From Balamuthia mandrillaris (lineage: Eukaryota; Discosea; Longamoebia; Balamuthiidae): DNA of 64,000 nt. Positions within the stretch are counted from its first letter, which is position 1; each line of letters starts with the position of its first letter. The notes beneath the pieces are model-generated. The model was not told where the DNA came from. It made no database searches and was given only the letters and a program-made list of their open reading frames with translations. Shown piece after piece: positions 45,341-60,601 of this stretch. The stretch covers positions 109,877 to 173,876 of the forward strand of contig JAVKOQ010000105.1 in assembly GCA_031835245.1 (NCBI GenBank), in the 5' to 3' direction. A program made the position numbers and the translations under genes.

Positions 45341-46990
45341 ATGGGCAAAGCCAGCTTTCTCTTTGCCTCACTGCTCCTCCTTGTGGTGTTCGGCAACTGC
45401 GTCTCTGCTCACCGCGCCAAGGTGGAGGACATTCGCCGCAACTACGACTTCATCGTCTTGGGCGGAGGCACCGCCGGCTGCGCCGTGGCCGCTCGCCTGG
45501 CTGAGAACCCCCACCACTCCGTTCTCTTGGTGGAGCGCGGAGAGGATGAGAGCGGAGACCCCACTGTGGTCGTGCCGACTGTCAACAGCGTCATCCCTGC
45601 TGTACCCACCGAGCTGCTCCCTGTGGAGCACTTCCACACCATCGAGACCTTGCTGGCCAGGCAGAGCACTCCCACGGTGGTGCCCCGCGCTCTTGGAGGA
45701 GGTCCTGCCGTCTCTGGCTCTTTCTGGGGCAGAGGAGGTCCTCAGCTTTACAACGAATGGGCAGAGCTGGTGGGAGACGATTCCCTTCGCTACGAAGCAC
45801 TGTTGCCGTTCTTCAAGAAGAGCGAGCGTGTAAAGCCCGAGGACAGCTCCTCCCCTGACCGCGGAAGGGATGGACCCATCGATATTGTCATTCTGGACCC
45901 CAATGACACTGCCGTCGCTCCATTCGCTGCCAAGCAAGCTGAAATCTTTGGCGTAGAGCAAGGCGTGGACTATGCTACCTCAGAGCGCCAAGTGGGTATC
46001 TGGCCCATGCAACGTTCTTTGACCTGGGACGTTTGTGACGGTACCTCTGGCCCTTGCCAACGTCAAAGCACTTACACCGAGTACATCCAAAAGGGACCTT
46101 CTCGCCCCAACTTGGACGTGCTCCCCAAGACCACCGCCCTCAACCTCATCTATGGAAGGAGCAGGCAAGGAGAGAACGCCAAGGTGGTGGGTGCTCGCGT
46201 GCTGGTGGATGGGACCACCCTGCTGGAGATCAGGGCCAAGAAGGAAGTCATCGTCAGCTTGGGTCCTGTCAACTCCCCCAAGTTCTTGATGCTCTCCGGC
46301 ATCGGTGATCCCTCCGCCCTGACCCCTCACGGCATCGAGCCCGTGGTCTCTCTTCCTGGCGTCGGCCAGAACCTCCAGGACCATGCCGTCATGAGCTTCG
46401 CCTACGTCGTGCCCTCTGCCCCTGCTCTGCCCGCCCCTAGCTCCGTCCGTGTGACCTTCTTGTCTTCCGGATACAACGGCGACCATGTTGATATCGAGGT
46501 GGCCTGGGGCCTTCTCCCTAACAAACTGCTGGTGGGCTACATAGTCCAGCTTCGTGGAGCGCAAGTGGGAGAGATCAAGCTGCGCACCTCCGAGCCGACT
46601 GACCGCGTGGACATGAAGCTCAACTTGGATGTGGACAACCTGGATCCCATGATCTGGGCCTTCAGGAAGGTGAGGGAATGGATGGCCTCTTTCGAGGCCT
46701 TCGAGGCCTCTCCTGGCTCTGCCATTCCCCAGGGAGCCACGGATGCTCAGTTCCGCACCTGGTTGAGCTCCAACGTTGGAGCGTGGTACCACATGGCCGG
46801 AACCTGCAAGATGGGCGCCAACACTGACGATCAGGCGGTAGTGGACTCGAGGTTCCGCGTGTTCGGTGTGGACAACCTGAGAGTGGTGGATTGCTCCGTC
46901 ATGCCCGTCGTGGTGCCCACCCACCCCTCTGGCACTGCCACCATGCTTGCCGAACGTTGTGCTGCTTTGATCAAGGAAGATCACCCCTAA
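45341..46990 (+). CDS. secreted GMC (glucose-methanol-choline) oxidoreductase
   Basis: A single uninterrupted exon of 549 residues from the ATG at 45341. A signal peptide (KASFLFASLLLLVVFGNCVSA) targets it to the secretory route. FAD binding is shown by YDFIVLGGGTAGCAVAARL with the acidic LLVERGE strand end. Family blocks include LGGGPAVSGSFWGRGG, KKEVIVSLGPVNSPKFLMLS, LPGVGQNLQDH, and the catalytic WYHMAGTCKMG and VPTHPSGTATMLAER. The family oxidises alcohols or sugars with oxygen or another acceptor, producing hydrogen peroxide or reduced acceptor; the substrate here is unknown. It has no introns and looks richer in G and C than its neighbours, so either retroposition or bacterial/fungal origin is possible. 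Confidence 0.92.
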   Translation: MGKASFLFASLLLLVVFGNCVSAHRAKVEDIRRNYDFIVLGGGTAGCAVAARLAENPHHSVLLVERGEDESGDPTVVVPTVNSVIPAVPTELLPVEHFHTIETLLARQSTPTVVPRALGGGPAVSGSFWGRGGPQLYNEWAELVGDDSLRYEALLPFFKKSERVKPEDSSSPDRGRDGPIDIVILDPNDTAVAPFAAKQAEIFGVEQGVDYATSERQVGIWPMQRSLTWDVCDGTSGPCQRQSTYTEYIQKGPSRPNLDVLPKTTALNLIYGRSRQGENAKVVGARVLVDGTTLLEIRAKKEVIVSLGPVNSPKFLMLSGIGDPSALTPHGIEPVVSLPGVGQNLQDHAVMSFAYVVPSAPALPAPSSVRVTFLSSGYNGDHVDIEVAWGLLPNKLLVGYIVQLRGAQVGEIKLRTSEPTDRVDMKLNLDVDNLDPMIWAFRKVREWMASFEAFEASPGSAIPQGATDAQFRTWLSSNVGAWYHMAGTCKMGANTDDQAVVDSRFRVFGVDNLRVVDCSVMPVVVPTHPSGTATMLAERCAALIKEDHP

Positions 46991-47261
46991 AGTAGACACC
47001 TTCGAAAAAGAGTTTTGTTTTTTTGTTTTGTGCACAAAGTTTAAAAATAGACTGCGTATACCTTGTTTTTTTTCTCCCGCTTTTTCACTCTTTTCCACTG
47101 GGCCAGCACGCTTTCTTCTTCCGTCCTTCTTTCTTCTTTCCTTCTGTCTACAAAAATTACAGTTTTATTTAGATCTGTACAGTAAATTTCAAAGCCAATC
47201 ACAAATCAAAAACTTAAGACTTAAGAGATCGTGTCGACAAAAATAGTACCGCTTGCTCCTT

Positions 47262-51669
<4,408 letters not shown>

Positions 51670-52151
51670 CTTCTTCTATGTGCGCCTTGGTTGGTGAAAT
51701 GCTTTTTTGTTTGTTGGTTTGTGTGAGGCCTTAGAGAGCGAGAGAGAGAAAGAGTTGACTGCACACACTATTTTATGGTGGTGGCATTTGGAGTTTTCCT
51801 CTTGGCTGTGGCATTGTAGGACTGTAATTTCTACGAAATGTCAGGAATGATCTAGATTCCTCTCAGGTTTGAATTTTCGTTTGTCCAGAGATGGGAGTGT
51901 CTACAAAAATATGCAGAAGTTCGGATGAAAATCGGCATAGTTTGGCCTTGGAAAAGGAGGAAATCTCGCGAAATGCACGTGCATAAACCAACAAAAAAAA
52001 AATTATATGCATTGCGAGTAGCCCTGTGTGTGTGGAGGATCCCCTCCAAACGATTTCCTCTTTGCTTCAAAAACAAAGCGCTTAAACACACAAGAAAGAC
52101 TCCCTCTTCCCCTTAAAAAAACAACAAACAAAACAAACAGGGATAAGAAGA
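51670..52151. other. divergent spacer upstream of copine and the small unknown gene
   Basis: About 480 bp between two gene starts. A short GA block at 51737-51752 and AAC-rich sequence near 52118-52140 are the only features. Two promoters are expected; none was recognised. Confidence 0.5.
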
Positions 52152-52571
52152 ATGGAGCTCAAGCCAGGGACCTACCGAAAGACCTTCACCTCGCCAGCGG
52201 AGGAGCACTGGGCCGTGGGCACCGCACCAGCCAAGTACCAGGAGACCATTGCCCTGCGGGCGGACGGCTCCAGCCACGTTTGGTTCCACAAGGAAGAGCC
52301 TGGGGCAGAGGGCAGCAAGATAGACTGGGAGGGAGAGTTTCAGTGGAAGGTGCTCAAAGAAGAGGGCCAAAAAGGGAGCAGAGGGAGGAAAGGGCAAGAG
52401 GAGCCAAGGTTGGAGTTCAGGGGCAGAAGAACGGGCTGCTCGGTGCCAAAGGGGTTTGGCGGGAGGGTGGAGAGGGAGTGGAGGGAGAGTCCGTACGGGT
52501 TCTCGTTCGGGTTGCAGGAGTTCATGCAAGACTTTAGCTGGGTGGTTTCTGGCTCTGCTGAACAGGCATGA
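52152..52571 (+). CDS. small hypothetical protein, 139 residues
   Basis: A single open exon with an ATG right after an AAC/AGG-rich leader. It starts ELKPGTYRKTFTSPAEEHWA and has strand-like segments such as TIALRADGSSHVWFHKE and KIDWEGEFQWKVLKEEG, then a basic region and SPYGFSFGLQEFMQDFSW. The pattern of alternating hydrophobic residues suggests a small beta-barrel. No family is recognised. It is convergent with the SDR gene, whose stop lies 133 bp away. The good codon quality and lack of low complexity favour a real gene. Confidence 0.65.
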   Translation: MELKPGTYRKTFTSPAEEHWAVGTAPAKYQETIALRADGSSHVWFHKEEPGAEGSKIDWEGEFQWKVLKEEGQKGSRGRKGQEEPRLEFRGRRTGCSVPKGFGGRVEREWRESPYGFSFGLQEFMQDFSWVVSGSAEQA

Positions 52572-52704
52572 ACGCAAGGCATGCGACGAAGAAGAAGTGA
52601 TGAAAGGAGAAAGAAGAGAAGATATGTACAAAAGTGTTTGTAACTGCACACAAAAAAAAAAGATTCTTTTTTGACAACAGAGCACCTGGAAGAAGCTATA
52701 AAAC

Positions 52705-54393
52705 TCAGAAAGCAAACCAACAAGAAAGTGCAGCCACACCAAGAGAAGCCAGAACAAAGAGGGAGAAAGAGAAGGTACTGCTGCTTTTGGGTTGTTGTTT
52801 CTGACCGCGCAGCGCACGATAATGGTCAACCACCCTCTTCATGCCTTCTTCTGTTGTGATGAATGGACGATAGCCGAGCTCCGCCCGGGCTCTGTCCGGT
52901 TTGAAGTAGTGCGTGACGCTCACTTTGTAGACCTCTGCTCTTGTGAGAAGAGGCTGGAAGTTGTAGAAGCGACCGACGAGCCTTTTTGAGCAGAAGAAGA
53001 AGAAGAAGTATGCGTGAGGGCGAGAGAGAGCAGAAGAAAGAAACGACAGGAAAGAAAGGTTACCAATGAACAGTCTCGATAAACAAGGCAACGTAGTACA
53101 TGAGCCAGGTGGGCAGGTTCAAGGATGGATACCGAAAGCCCAATCCTTCCAACAACGGCCGAAAGAACTCAAAGTTGTTTATCGGTTCCCAGTCCGAAAT
53201 GAAGTACGCCCTTCCTCCTATATCCTTCTCCTCTCCCTCCTTCTCCTCTTTCCTCTTATTTCGCTTCAACAGCTTCACTGCCGCCAAGATGTGGGCATGG
53301 ACCAGGTTGTCCACATAGACAAACTCCACCTTGGAATCGGCCCGGCCTATCGTGAAGCAGAACAACCCTTTGTCCATCATTTCCACAATCCGTGGCAGAT
53401 GTCTCTCCTCTCCTTCTCCATAAATACCTGCTGGTCGAATGGCACAAGTCTTAAGCGAAGAAGCAGGAGAAGAAGAAGCAGAATCGTTTGCTTGAAGGAC
53501 CAGCTGTTCAGCAATGCACTTGGAGCGAGAGTAATAGTCGACGTGTCGGTCGAGAGGGAGGTAAGGAAGGCTCTCGTCCTGGTTGTGAAGCTCGTTGCCA
53601 GCAAAGACCACGTTGGTGGTACTGGTGTATACCAGAGCGGAGACGTTGCCCTCCTGGCATGCTTTGATGACGTGTTCGGTGCCACCTACATTGATGGCCA
53701 CGATCCGTGCTTTGTCCAGTTGGTCTCTTTTTAAAGACATGTTAGAAAGAACTAAGAAGAAGAAGAACAAGAAGAACAAGAACAAGAAGAAGAAGAAGAA
53801 GAAGAAGAAGAAGAAGAAGAAGAAGAAGAAGAAGAAGAACAAGAAGAAGAAGCATAGAACGAGAGTAAGAAGAAAGAAGAAGCGAAAGAGGAGAGAGAGA
53901 GAGGGAGAGAGAGAGAGAGAGAGCAGAAAAGAAGCAGCGAAGGTCAAATACAAGAAGGCCAAGAAGAGAGAAGCAAAGGTTGACGCACTTGCCGCTCATG
54001 CCGAAAGAGGCGGCGTGAAATACAGCATCCATTCCTTCAGCCGCCGCTCTGACAGCTTTGAAGTCCCGCAGATCGCCCATCACAAACTTGAGTGGTTCTT
54101 TCTATTCTTTTTAGTTTGTTCTTGACGTTAACACATTTAAAAAGAAGGAAGAAAGAATCGGAAAGAAGAAAGAAAAGAAGAACCTCTTCATCTTCATCTT
54201 TTCCTTCCGTGCGGTTGTGCCACGAAGTCGGCGGTCGAATGTCGAACAGGATTACAGCGGCAGCACCGCAGGCCACCAACTGCTTGCCCAGACGATGGCC
54301 AAAGTAACCCCCGCCGCCGGTGATCAAAAACCGTTTGCCCACGAGCGCTCCGTCGTACTTGGGTTCCTCCTCCTTCGTCTCCTTCTTCTCCAT
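52705..54393 (-). CDS. SDR42E/3-beta-HSD-like sterol dehydrogenase, C-terminal membrane anchor
   Basis: Exons 54393-54184, 54086-53989, 53726-53064 and 52981-52705 join in phase to 415 residues. The cofactor site is RFLITGGGGYFGHRLGKQL, then FVMGDLRDFKAV and AVFHAAS. NVGGTEHVIKACQEGNVSAL, VYTSTTNVVFAGNE, DESLPYLPLDRHVDYYSRSK (catalytic YxxxK) and RPAGIYGEGEERHLPR match the SDR42E and 3-beta-hydroxysteroid dehydrogenase group closely. The C-terminus is one transmembrane helix (FSLFVLASLGVAALSCWFAF). It probably oxidises a sterol or other lipid alcohol at the ER. Intron 2 contains GAA and GA repeats on the plus strand (TTC and CT on the sense strand). Confidence 0.9.
53757..53840. repeat. (GAA)n-type repeat in an intron of the SDR42E-like gene
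   Basis: AAGAAC then about 18 uninterrupted GAA units; sense strand TTC. Confidence 0.9.
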
Positions 54394-54741
54394 AAGATTA
54401 TATTAGGCCTTGAGCAGCACCTTTTGTGGTCCATTGCAAGTCAATTAGAGCACATGTAGAGCTCCTTTTACCCATGTCAGGACAAATCGTGTAGAAAATG
54501 GTCTTGATTACTGCTGCTTGGGTACCTCTGGAATTTATGTCGACCATGAGAGAATCTTTCGTTCGTTGTTAAAGTCTGAATGTTTCGTTGTTATGCAAGT
54601 AGGAATAAAAATAAAACAGGTTTTACAAAAGATAAATATGGGAGTGCGTTGCTCGTGAGGCAAAAAATAAATATAAGTACAACCAACAGACTCCTCTCAT
54701 TCAAGTGCTTGCGAGGAGGCACTCGAGAGAGGGAATCTATG
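54394..54741. other. spacer between two minus-strand genes
   Basis: About 350 bp holding the promoter of the SDR42E-like gene and the 3' end of the type I membrane-protein gene. AT-rich, with AAATAAATATAAG near 54664. Nothing else was recognised. Confidence 0.45.
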
Positions 54742-56414
54742 CTACAGCTCAACTTCGCCGGCATCAAGGTCCATCCCAATGCTCACCATTCCTATCCACA
54801 GAAAAAAAAAAGAGCGTTAAGAAAATAAACAAAACAAACAAACAAACAAACAAAGTGCAGCAGGACAAGCTTTTTTTTAAATAACGTTACCTTTGCCCTC
54901 TTTGGTAAGAAACTTGTTTGTGCGAATGGCCCTTATCTTACCGTTAAACACCACGCCTATAATGACTCCAATGGTGATGAGAACAACAACAACGACAGAG
55001 ACAGTGACGGCAGCGATGAATCCACCGCTGCTGCAACAGAAGCCATCATTGTCGTCTTTGCCTTCATCTTGGCCATCGTCTTGCGGTTGGCCCACTAAAA
55101 CACTAAAGTCGGGATCGTAGACGAGAGCCTCAGTGAAGCGAGGAAAAGTTAACACCACTTGCACCTGGGAACCGTCGACCACTGTTTCAAGTTTAGTTCA
55201 TTCAAAAGAGGAAAAAGTAACAACGAAAGAGAGAAAAGAGATAACAAAGAAAGAGAACAAGAATAGGTTAAGCATTGAAGAACAAAAAGATGAACAGTTA
55301 GTTTACCTTCAATAACAGAAGATTCAACTTGTATAGGAACCAGTGCGCCATCCACCTCGGCTTCCTCCAAGAAACGAGAACGAATGCCAAAAATGCTTTC
55401 GCCCAGAGAAAAGTCCCCTCCGCCGTTCTCATCAACGCTGTCCACTGTTGAAGTGCCGTTGGTTCCAATGGCAACAAACGTCAAAGTAACCTTGTGTCAC
55501 ATTACCATAGTCGTTATTAAAAGACAGAAAGTATGAACGAAGAAAGAAACAGCAAGAAGAAACTAGAAAGCAACACGAAGAAAGCAGAAAAAAAAGAAAA
55601 GACAGAAGAAAGAGGTGAGAAGAACCTGAAGGCTGGTGTTAGGCTCCTCAGAGAACGTCCAGTTCCTCACGATGAAGTAGACCTTCGAGGTCAACGCCGG
55701 GATGGCGATGGTATCGTTGACCGTCTCTCCCAACGGCACGTTATCGTTCCCGTCCTCAAATATCACGTACTGTATGATAAAAGTGCCTCCTTTTCTCTCA
55801 AAGCCTTCCGATTCGCTATCACCGCTGTCTTCAACGACTTCCACCTCGAAACGAATCCAGTTCTCTTTGGTCAGCTTTAGCTCTCCGTTCACGCTCTTCT
55901 CTTCCTCGACGACCACCGGGCCGACAACGGTGACGGGGACGTCTTCGTTCAAGTCAATGGGGCCAAACACAACCGTTGGCTCTTGGTCGTTGGTGACCTC
56001 TTGGAGGGAGCCGTATTTGAGGACGAAGCGCTCGGTCGTTCGTTCGAGCTGTTCGTTGAGGAAGAAGATCTCAAAGTCGGGTTGAACGCCGGTGAAAGCC
56101 GTCAGGTTGGTTTGCGAGGCAAAAGGTTCGTCCAACACGCTGGTTTCCTCTCTGGTTTGTTGTGGTTGGTAAGAGCGACGTGAAGAAGCCGATTCGCGGA
56201 AGCCGACACCCCACAGTTGGTTTGCGGCAACCACGTCGACTGGGCTCGTGAAACGTTCTTCCTCGGCTTTCGCTTGTGTGGTAACGCCAAAGAAGAAGAG
56301 GAGGAGCAAAGCGAGAGGAAGCCTATAGCCTTGAAAGGTGTTCAAAGAAGAAGAAGCAGTTGACAAGAAAGGCCTCCGAGTAGAGCAGCAGCGTGCGACG
56401 AGATTTGTCCGCAT
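54742..56414 (-). CDS. type I membrane glycoprotein, unrecognised
   Basis: Four exons, about 56414-55625, 55490-55305, 55180-54891 and 54791-54742. An N-terminal signal/anchor (RLPLALLLLFFFGVTTQAKA) is followed by an ectodomain of about 330 residues with several N-glycosylation sequons (NLT, NDT, NWT, NTS, NGT) and regular hydrophobic strands (TVVFGPIDLNEDVPVTVVGP). A cysteine pair (FCCSSGG) precedes one transmembrane helix (FIAAVTVSVVVVVLITIGVI) and a short basic cytosolic tail ending DAGEVEL. The ectodomain is probably beta-sandwich-like, but no family was recognised. An upstream in-frame ATG at 56513 would add a run of Leu/Phe/Ser from a CTTT repeat and is less likely. It is divergent from the kinase gene. 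Confidence 0.7.
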
Positions 56415-56807
56415 GGTGGCTTTGTCTTTTCCTCCAAACAAAGAAAGAAAGAAAGAAAGAAAGAAGAGAGAACACGACGAACGGACAGAATTGGAAGAAA
56501 GAGAAACGTTCATTTCAGCCAAATATAAAAACAATTTGATCGGTCAGATCAGTGCAACCCCTTGATATTAATTTCCTTATATAGGCACAATGAACGTCAT
56601 ACTTTCCTTTTATATGGATATGTTGACGTCAACTTTACATGTTTGCTGTAGTTATGACGTCATGATCAGATTGATCGAATATTTTATGAAAAATGATACG
56701 TGAAGAATGTTAATTAAAGATAGACGAATCATTTTGATTTGGGTATTGCTTTGATTTCCTATTGGTAAGCGTTATAGTTCAAAAGAAAAAAAACGGAAAA
56801 GAAAAAG
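56415..56807. other. divergent spacer (type I membrane protein / ankyrin-kinase)
   Basis: About 390 bp. An AAAG tetranucleotide repeat at 56441-56465 and two TGACGTCA-like palindromes (GTTGACGTCAAC near 56621, TATGACGTCATG near 56653) occur. The palindromes resemble bZIP/CRE-type sites and lie in the shared promoter region. Confidence 0.5.
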
Positions 56808-58329
56808 ATGATGAACCGCAAAGGCAGTACGCCGCAATCATGGACCAAGCAAAGCAAGAAAGATCAACTCATCGCGGAGCACATCCACTCCTTGGCCCGC
56901 GAGGGCGATCTCATTAACCTCAAAAAGGCCCTCCGCTCCGGCGGTCGAGGCCCCGCCCTCTTTCTCTCCAACAAGACCGCGTTGAGCCACCGGAGACGCC
57001 TGATGAAGGACCAACAAGGCAACCTGTTGCTTCACTCGGCGGTCAAAGGGGGAAACCCGAGGGTGTGGCTGTACTTGTTGAAGGATAGGCGGTGTGTGGA
57101 CCTTGTGGACGTGCCTAATGCTAAGGGTTTCTCTCCCTTTACCCTTGGTAACGCCGCCTCTTCATTTGCGTTGTCGTCGTTTTAGCTTTTTCTGCTTTTT
57201 CGTTCTTTCTTCCTTCTTACTGCGATATGCTCTGATTTCGTTGTTTAGACTTACCGCTCTTTGTTTTTTCTCTTTTGCAGCGTGCTACTATGCGTGCAAG
57301 AAGCCTTCAGCAGATCGTCTCATGGTTAGTTCTTGTTTCTCTTATTTCTTTGTCTTGTCGTGTCTTCGTTTCTTTCTTGTCGAATCTCTCTCGTCGCTTC
57401 TTTCTTATCTCCTTCTCCATCTTCTTTGTTCGCGTTCTCGTTCTGCTTGTTCTTCCACTTCTCCGTCTTTTTTCTCCTTGTTGTTTTTCTTGTTCTTCCT
57501 CCGCTTCTTTCTTCTTCCGTCTTTCTTTCTTTTTTACTCCGCTACTACAAAACCAAACACAAGATGTTAGGGACAATGATTACGCTGAAACCATCCTTTT
57601 TCTTGACGAACAAACATGACCAAAACGTGCTTCACTTTGCAGCACAATATGGATGTTTTCACATCATTCAAATCTTACAGCAGTTTGCTTCATCAGAAGC
57701 ATGGAGAGAAGCCATCAAACAAGTGGACAAGAATGGGTATAATCTTCGTTCCTTCTGCTTGTTCTTCTTGGTCTTCTTCTGCTTCTGTCTATATTCCTGT
57801 TGGTTGTGCTGTTTCTTCAGTTGTTCTCGCTAAAACAAAACTCGATACAGGTGCACTCCATTGCATTTTGCAGTATCCCGTTCGCATCTCAGTCATCACG
57901 CGTTGAGCGTGATGATGATCGCTTTGAGCGATGGGGAAGACCTGTTGTTCAGTCGCGACTCTGCTGGCAACACACCGTTTCTTTATGCTTGCTCCGTGCC
58001 CAGTTTTGGAAAGAAAAACTTTGCAAAGCTGCTGCCAAGTGAGGCTGCCATCAAAGACAGAAACACCACATGGAATAACTTTTTTAAAGGTACCGGTTAA
58101 GTACACGAAAGAAGAAAGATGAAAACGAAAGAACTGATAAACGATCTTTTTAAACAGTTGGTCGAAAGACAGCATTTCATAAAGCAGTGGAAGCAAAATG
58201 TGTGGACAACCTTAGTGCTTTGACGGAGATTGCAGAGAGGTTGAATTTGCATTGGAAGGCGATGTTGCCACCAGTTGACCACATATCTTCCGATGCCATT
58301 CGTTACTTTCTTCATTCCGCCGACCCTGG

Positions 58330-58371
<42 letters not shown>

Positions 58372-60246
58372 ATCAAAGTATTCTCTCTCTCTCCCTCTCT
58401 CTCTCTCTCCTCTCTTGCGATAATTGTTCTTATCTGCTCGCTTTCCATTCTCCTTACATTCAACGCTGTTATTGCATTTCCATTCCAAGATTTATTTCCT
58501 GCCGTGGAGGATAATTGTCCAACTCCTCGACTGAGTTCCAAAGGAGTTCCCAGTTTCGTATTTTCTCCTTCTCCACCTTCTCTCGCTTTCTCATTTACTT
58601 TGATATTCTGTCCTCACCTCGCCACACCACTCATAATAACAAACGCATGGTGTAGTTGTGAGGTTTTCAGACCTTCTGTTGCAAAAAAGACTTGGCGAAG
58701 GTCATTTCGGCTTGGTCAGAAAAGCTAGGTGGGGCAGTCGCAAAGTAGCCGTTAAAATGCCAAAAGAAAACGTGAACATGCAGTTCCTAAACATGCTGAA
58801 AGAGGAAGCAAACGTCATGATGTGCGTCTCGTCTTTGCCGTTCTTCTGTTCGTCTTTGCAAACAATCAATTCTTCCCATACAAAAGGCGATTAAAGCCTC
58901 ACCCTAATGTTGTGGCTCTTGTCGGCGTCACCACAAAACCTTTTTCTATTGTGACTGGTTTGTTCTTTTTCTTGTTCTTCCTCCCCTTCTGCTTTTCTTT
59001 ATATTTGTTTTTCTTCTTTCATCCAGAATACGTGGATGGAGGAAACCTTCGCACAAAGTTAGAACGGGAGCTTCTAGAAAGCAGTCGCTGCCTCTCCCTC
59101 ACCGCCTCCGGAGAGCCACAACAACTGCTGGACCCTCAACAGCAGAACGTCCGTCGCTTGGCCCAATACGCCCTTCACATCGCCCAAGGCATGCACCATC
59201 TCCACGAATCGTTGGAGGAGTGCGTCGTTCATCGGGACCTGGCACTTCGCAACATTCTCATCTCGAAGGAAGGGGTGTGCAAGGTGGCTGATTTCGGTCT
59301 TTCGCGAGTGACTCGGATGGAGGAGGACCGAACGTTGATGGACATGATTCCCTTTCGTTGTCTCGCGCCGGAAGTGTTTCACGTTTCGTATTCCTCGTCC
59401 TCTTCTTCGGCTTCCTCATCGTTTGTGTATTCGAAAAAGACGGATGTGTGGGACTTTGGCGTGACGTTTTGGGAGTTGTGGACGTTGAAAGATCCTCTTC
59501 CCACGCACCATCCCTTTGCCAACGGGAAAACGAAGAAGAAGGCGCCTCTGATAGTGCAGAACTATCATAGCATGACATCGCCAAAGGACAAGAAGAAGAA
59601 GAAGCAGCAAAAAAAGAAAACGAAAAAGGAGAAGAAAAAGATGAAAGCAAAGGAAGAGGAAGAAAAAGAAGAGGAGAAAGAGGAAGGAGAAGCAGAAGTA
59701 GGAGAAACAAAAGAACGGACACCATTGGAACGACCAAACAATTGTCCGGATGTATTGTGGGAGTTGATGTGTTGGTGCTGGAAGGAGGAACCATCGCAAA
59801 GACCTTCTTTCGCAGATCTGGTGGAGCGGTTGTCAGCATTGCTGGAAGAAGAGTGCATTCCGATGGACGGCGTCATCAACATCAACGATGATGACGCCAC
59901 CGTTTCATCCCCGCGAATGGGAGAAGAGGGAGAATACATCGACAGCAACGAGGACCTTTTGAGCCTGCTTCGAAGGCAAGGAGAAAAAGGAGAAAAAGAG
60001 AAAGAGAAAGAAAAAGAAGAAGAGATTAAGTTGAGACAGAGGGCGACGACAATAACAACGCTGCAGAGGAGCGAAGAAGTTGAAAAAGAGAGGGAAGAGG
60101 ATGAAGAAAAGAGCGGAGGGAGGAAAGGAAGAAGTGCCTCTGTTTCAGGCGCGTTGGATTGGTGCCAGCAGGCCCGACACCATCACCACGTGGTTCACAC
60201 CAAAGACGTGGAAGAACAGCATCGCTGTGTTGCTGGTGAAGAATAA
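56808..60246 (+). CDS. ankyrin-repeat protein kinase, tyrosine-kinase-like
   Basis: A multi-exon gene; the first exons are 56808-57147, 57281-57324, 57564-57736 and one from 57852. Ankyrin units are QGNLLLHSAVKGGNPRVWLY, QNVLHFAAQYGCFHIIQIL, NGCTPLHFAVSRSHLSHHAL and AGNTPFLYACSVPSFGKKNF. The kinase has LGEGHFGLVRKARWG, VAVKMPKEN, VVHRDLALRNILIS, VADFGLSRV and LAPEVF. HRDLALRN is close to the HRDLAARN of tyrosine kinases, so TKL or tyrosine specificity is likely. A Lys/Glu-rich insertion of about 60 residues lies between DPLPTHHPFANGKTKKKAPL and the last lobe (CWKEEPSQRPSF). The C-terminus is low-complexity and basic. The catalytic residues look intact, so it should be active. Several splice junctions in the middle are not firm. 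Confidence 0.8.
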
Positions 60247-60601
60247 TGATTGCACTATAAAGGTACCCCCATGCATTCAACATTGTTTTTGTTGTCACGT
60301 GCTGACAAATAGCCATGTGGTAACACCCATCATTTTGGTTTTTCAGCCTCTTCTATATTGGTGTTCTCCACCACCATCCTAGTTGTGACATTTCGTTTGC
60401 TTTCCAATCCTACCTCGTGGTTTTTATCAGAAACCACCAGGCAGACAGACACATACACAGCTGCTTAGATTTTTTCTAGGAACACTTTTGGCCTTTTTTT
60501 TTGGTCCTCCACCTGGACGTACCCTCCTCCTGCTCCTCCTCCTCCATCCTGTTGGTGGTTGGTTTTGAGTACAGCCAGACTGGACCAGAGACAGAAACAA
60601 C
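60247..60601. other. spacer upstream of the second LRR-kinase copy
   Basis: About 355 bp between two plus-strand genes; contains the 3' flank of the ankyrin-kinase gene and the promoter of the LRR-kinase gene. CTCCTCCTCC and TTTTTTTTGG runs only. Confidence 0.45.

Noticed and set aside
46035-47098. Histidine/glycine-rich minus-strand frame opposite the GMC oxidoreductase
   Set aside because: Antisense shadow of a GC-rich coding exon with no recognisable domain.
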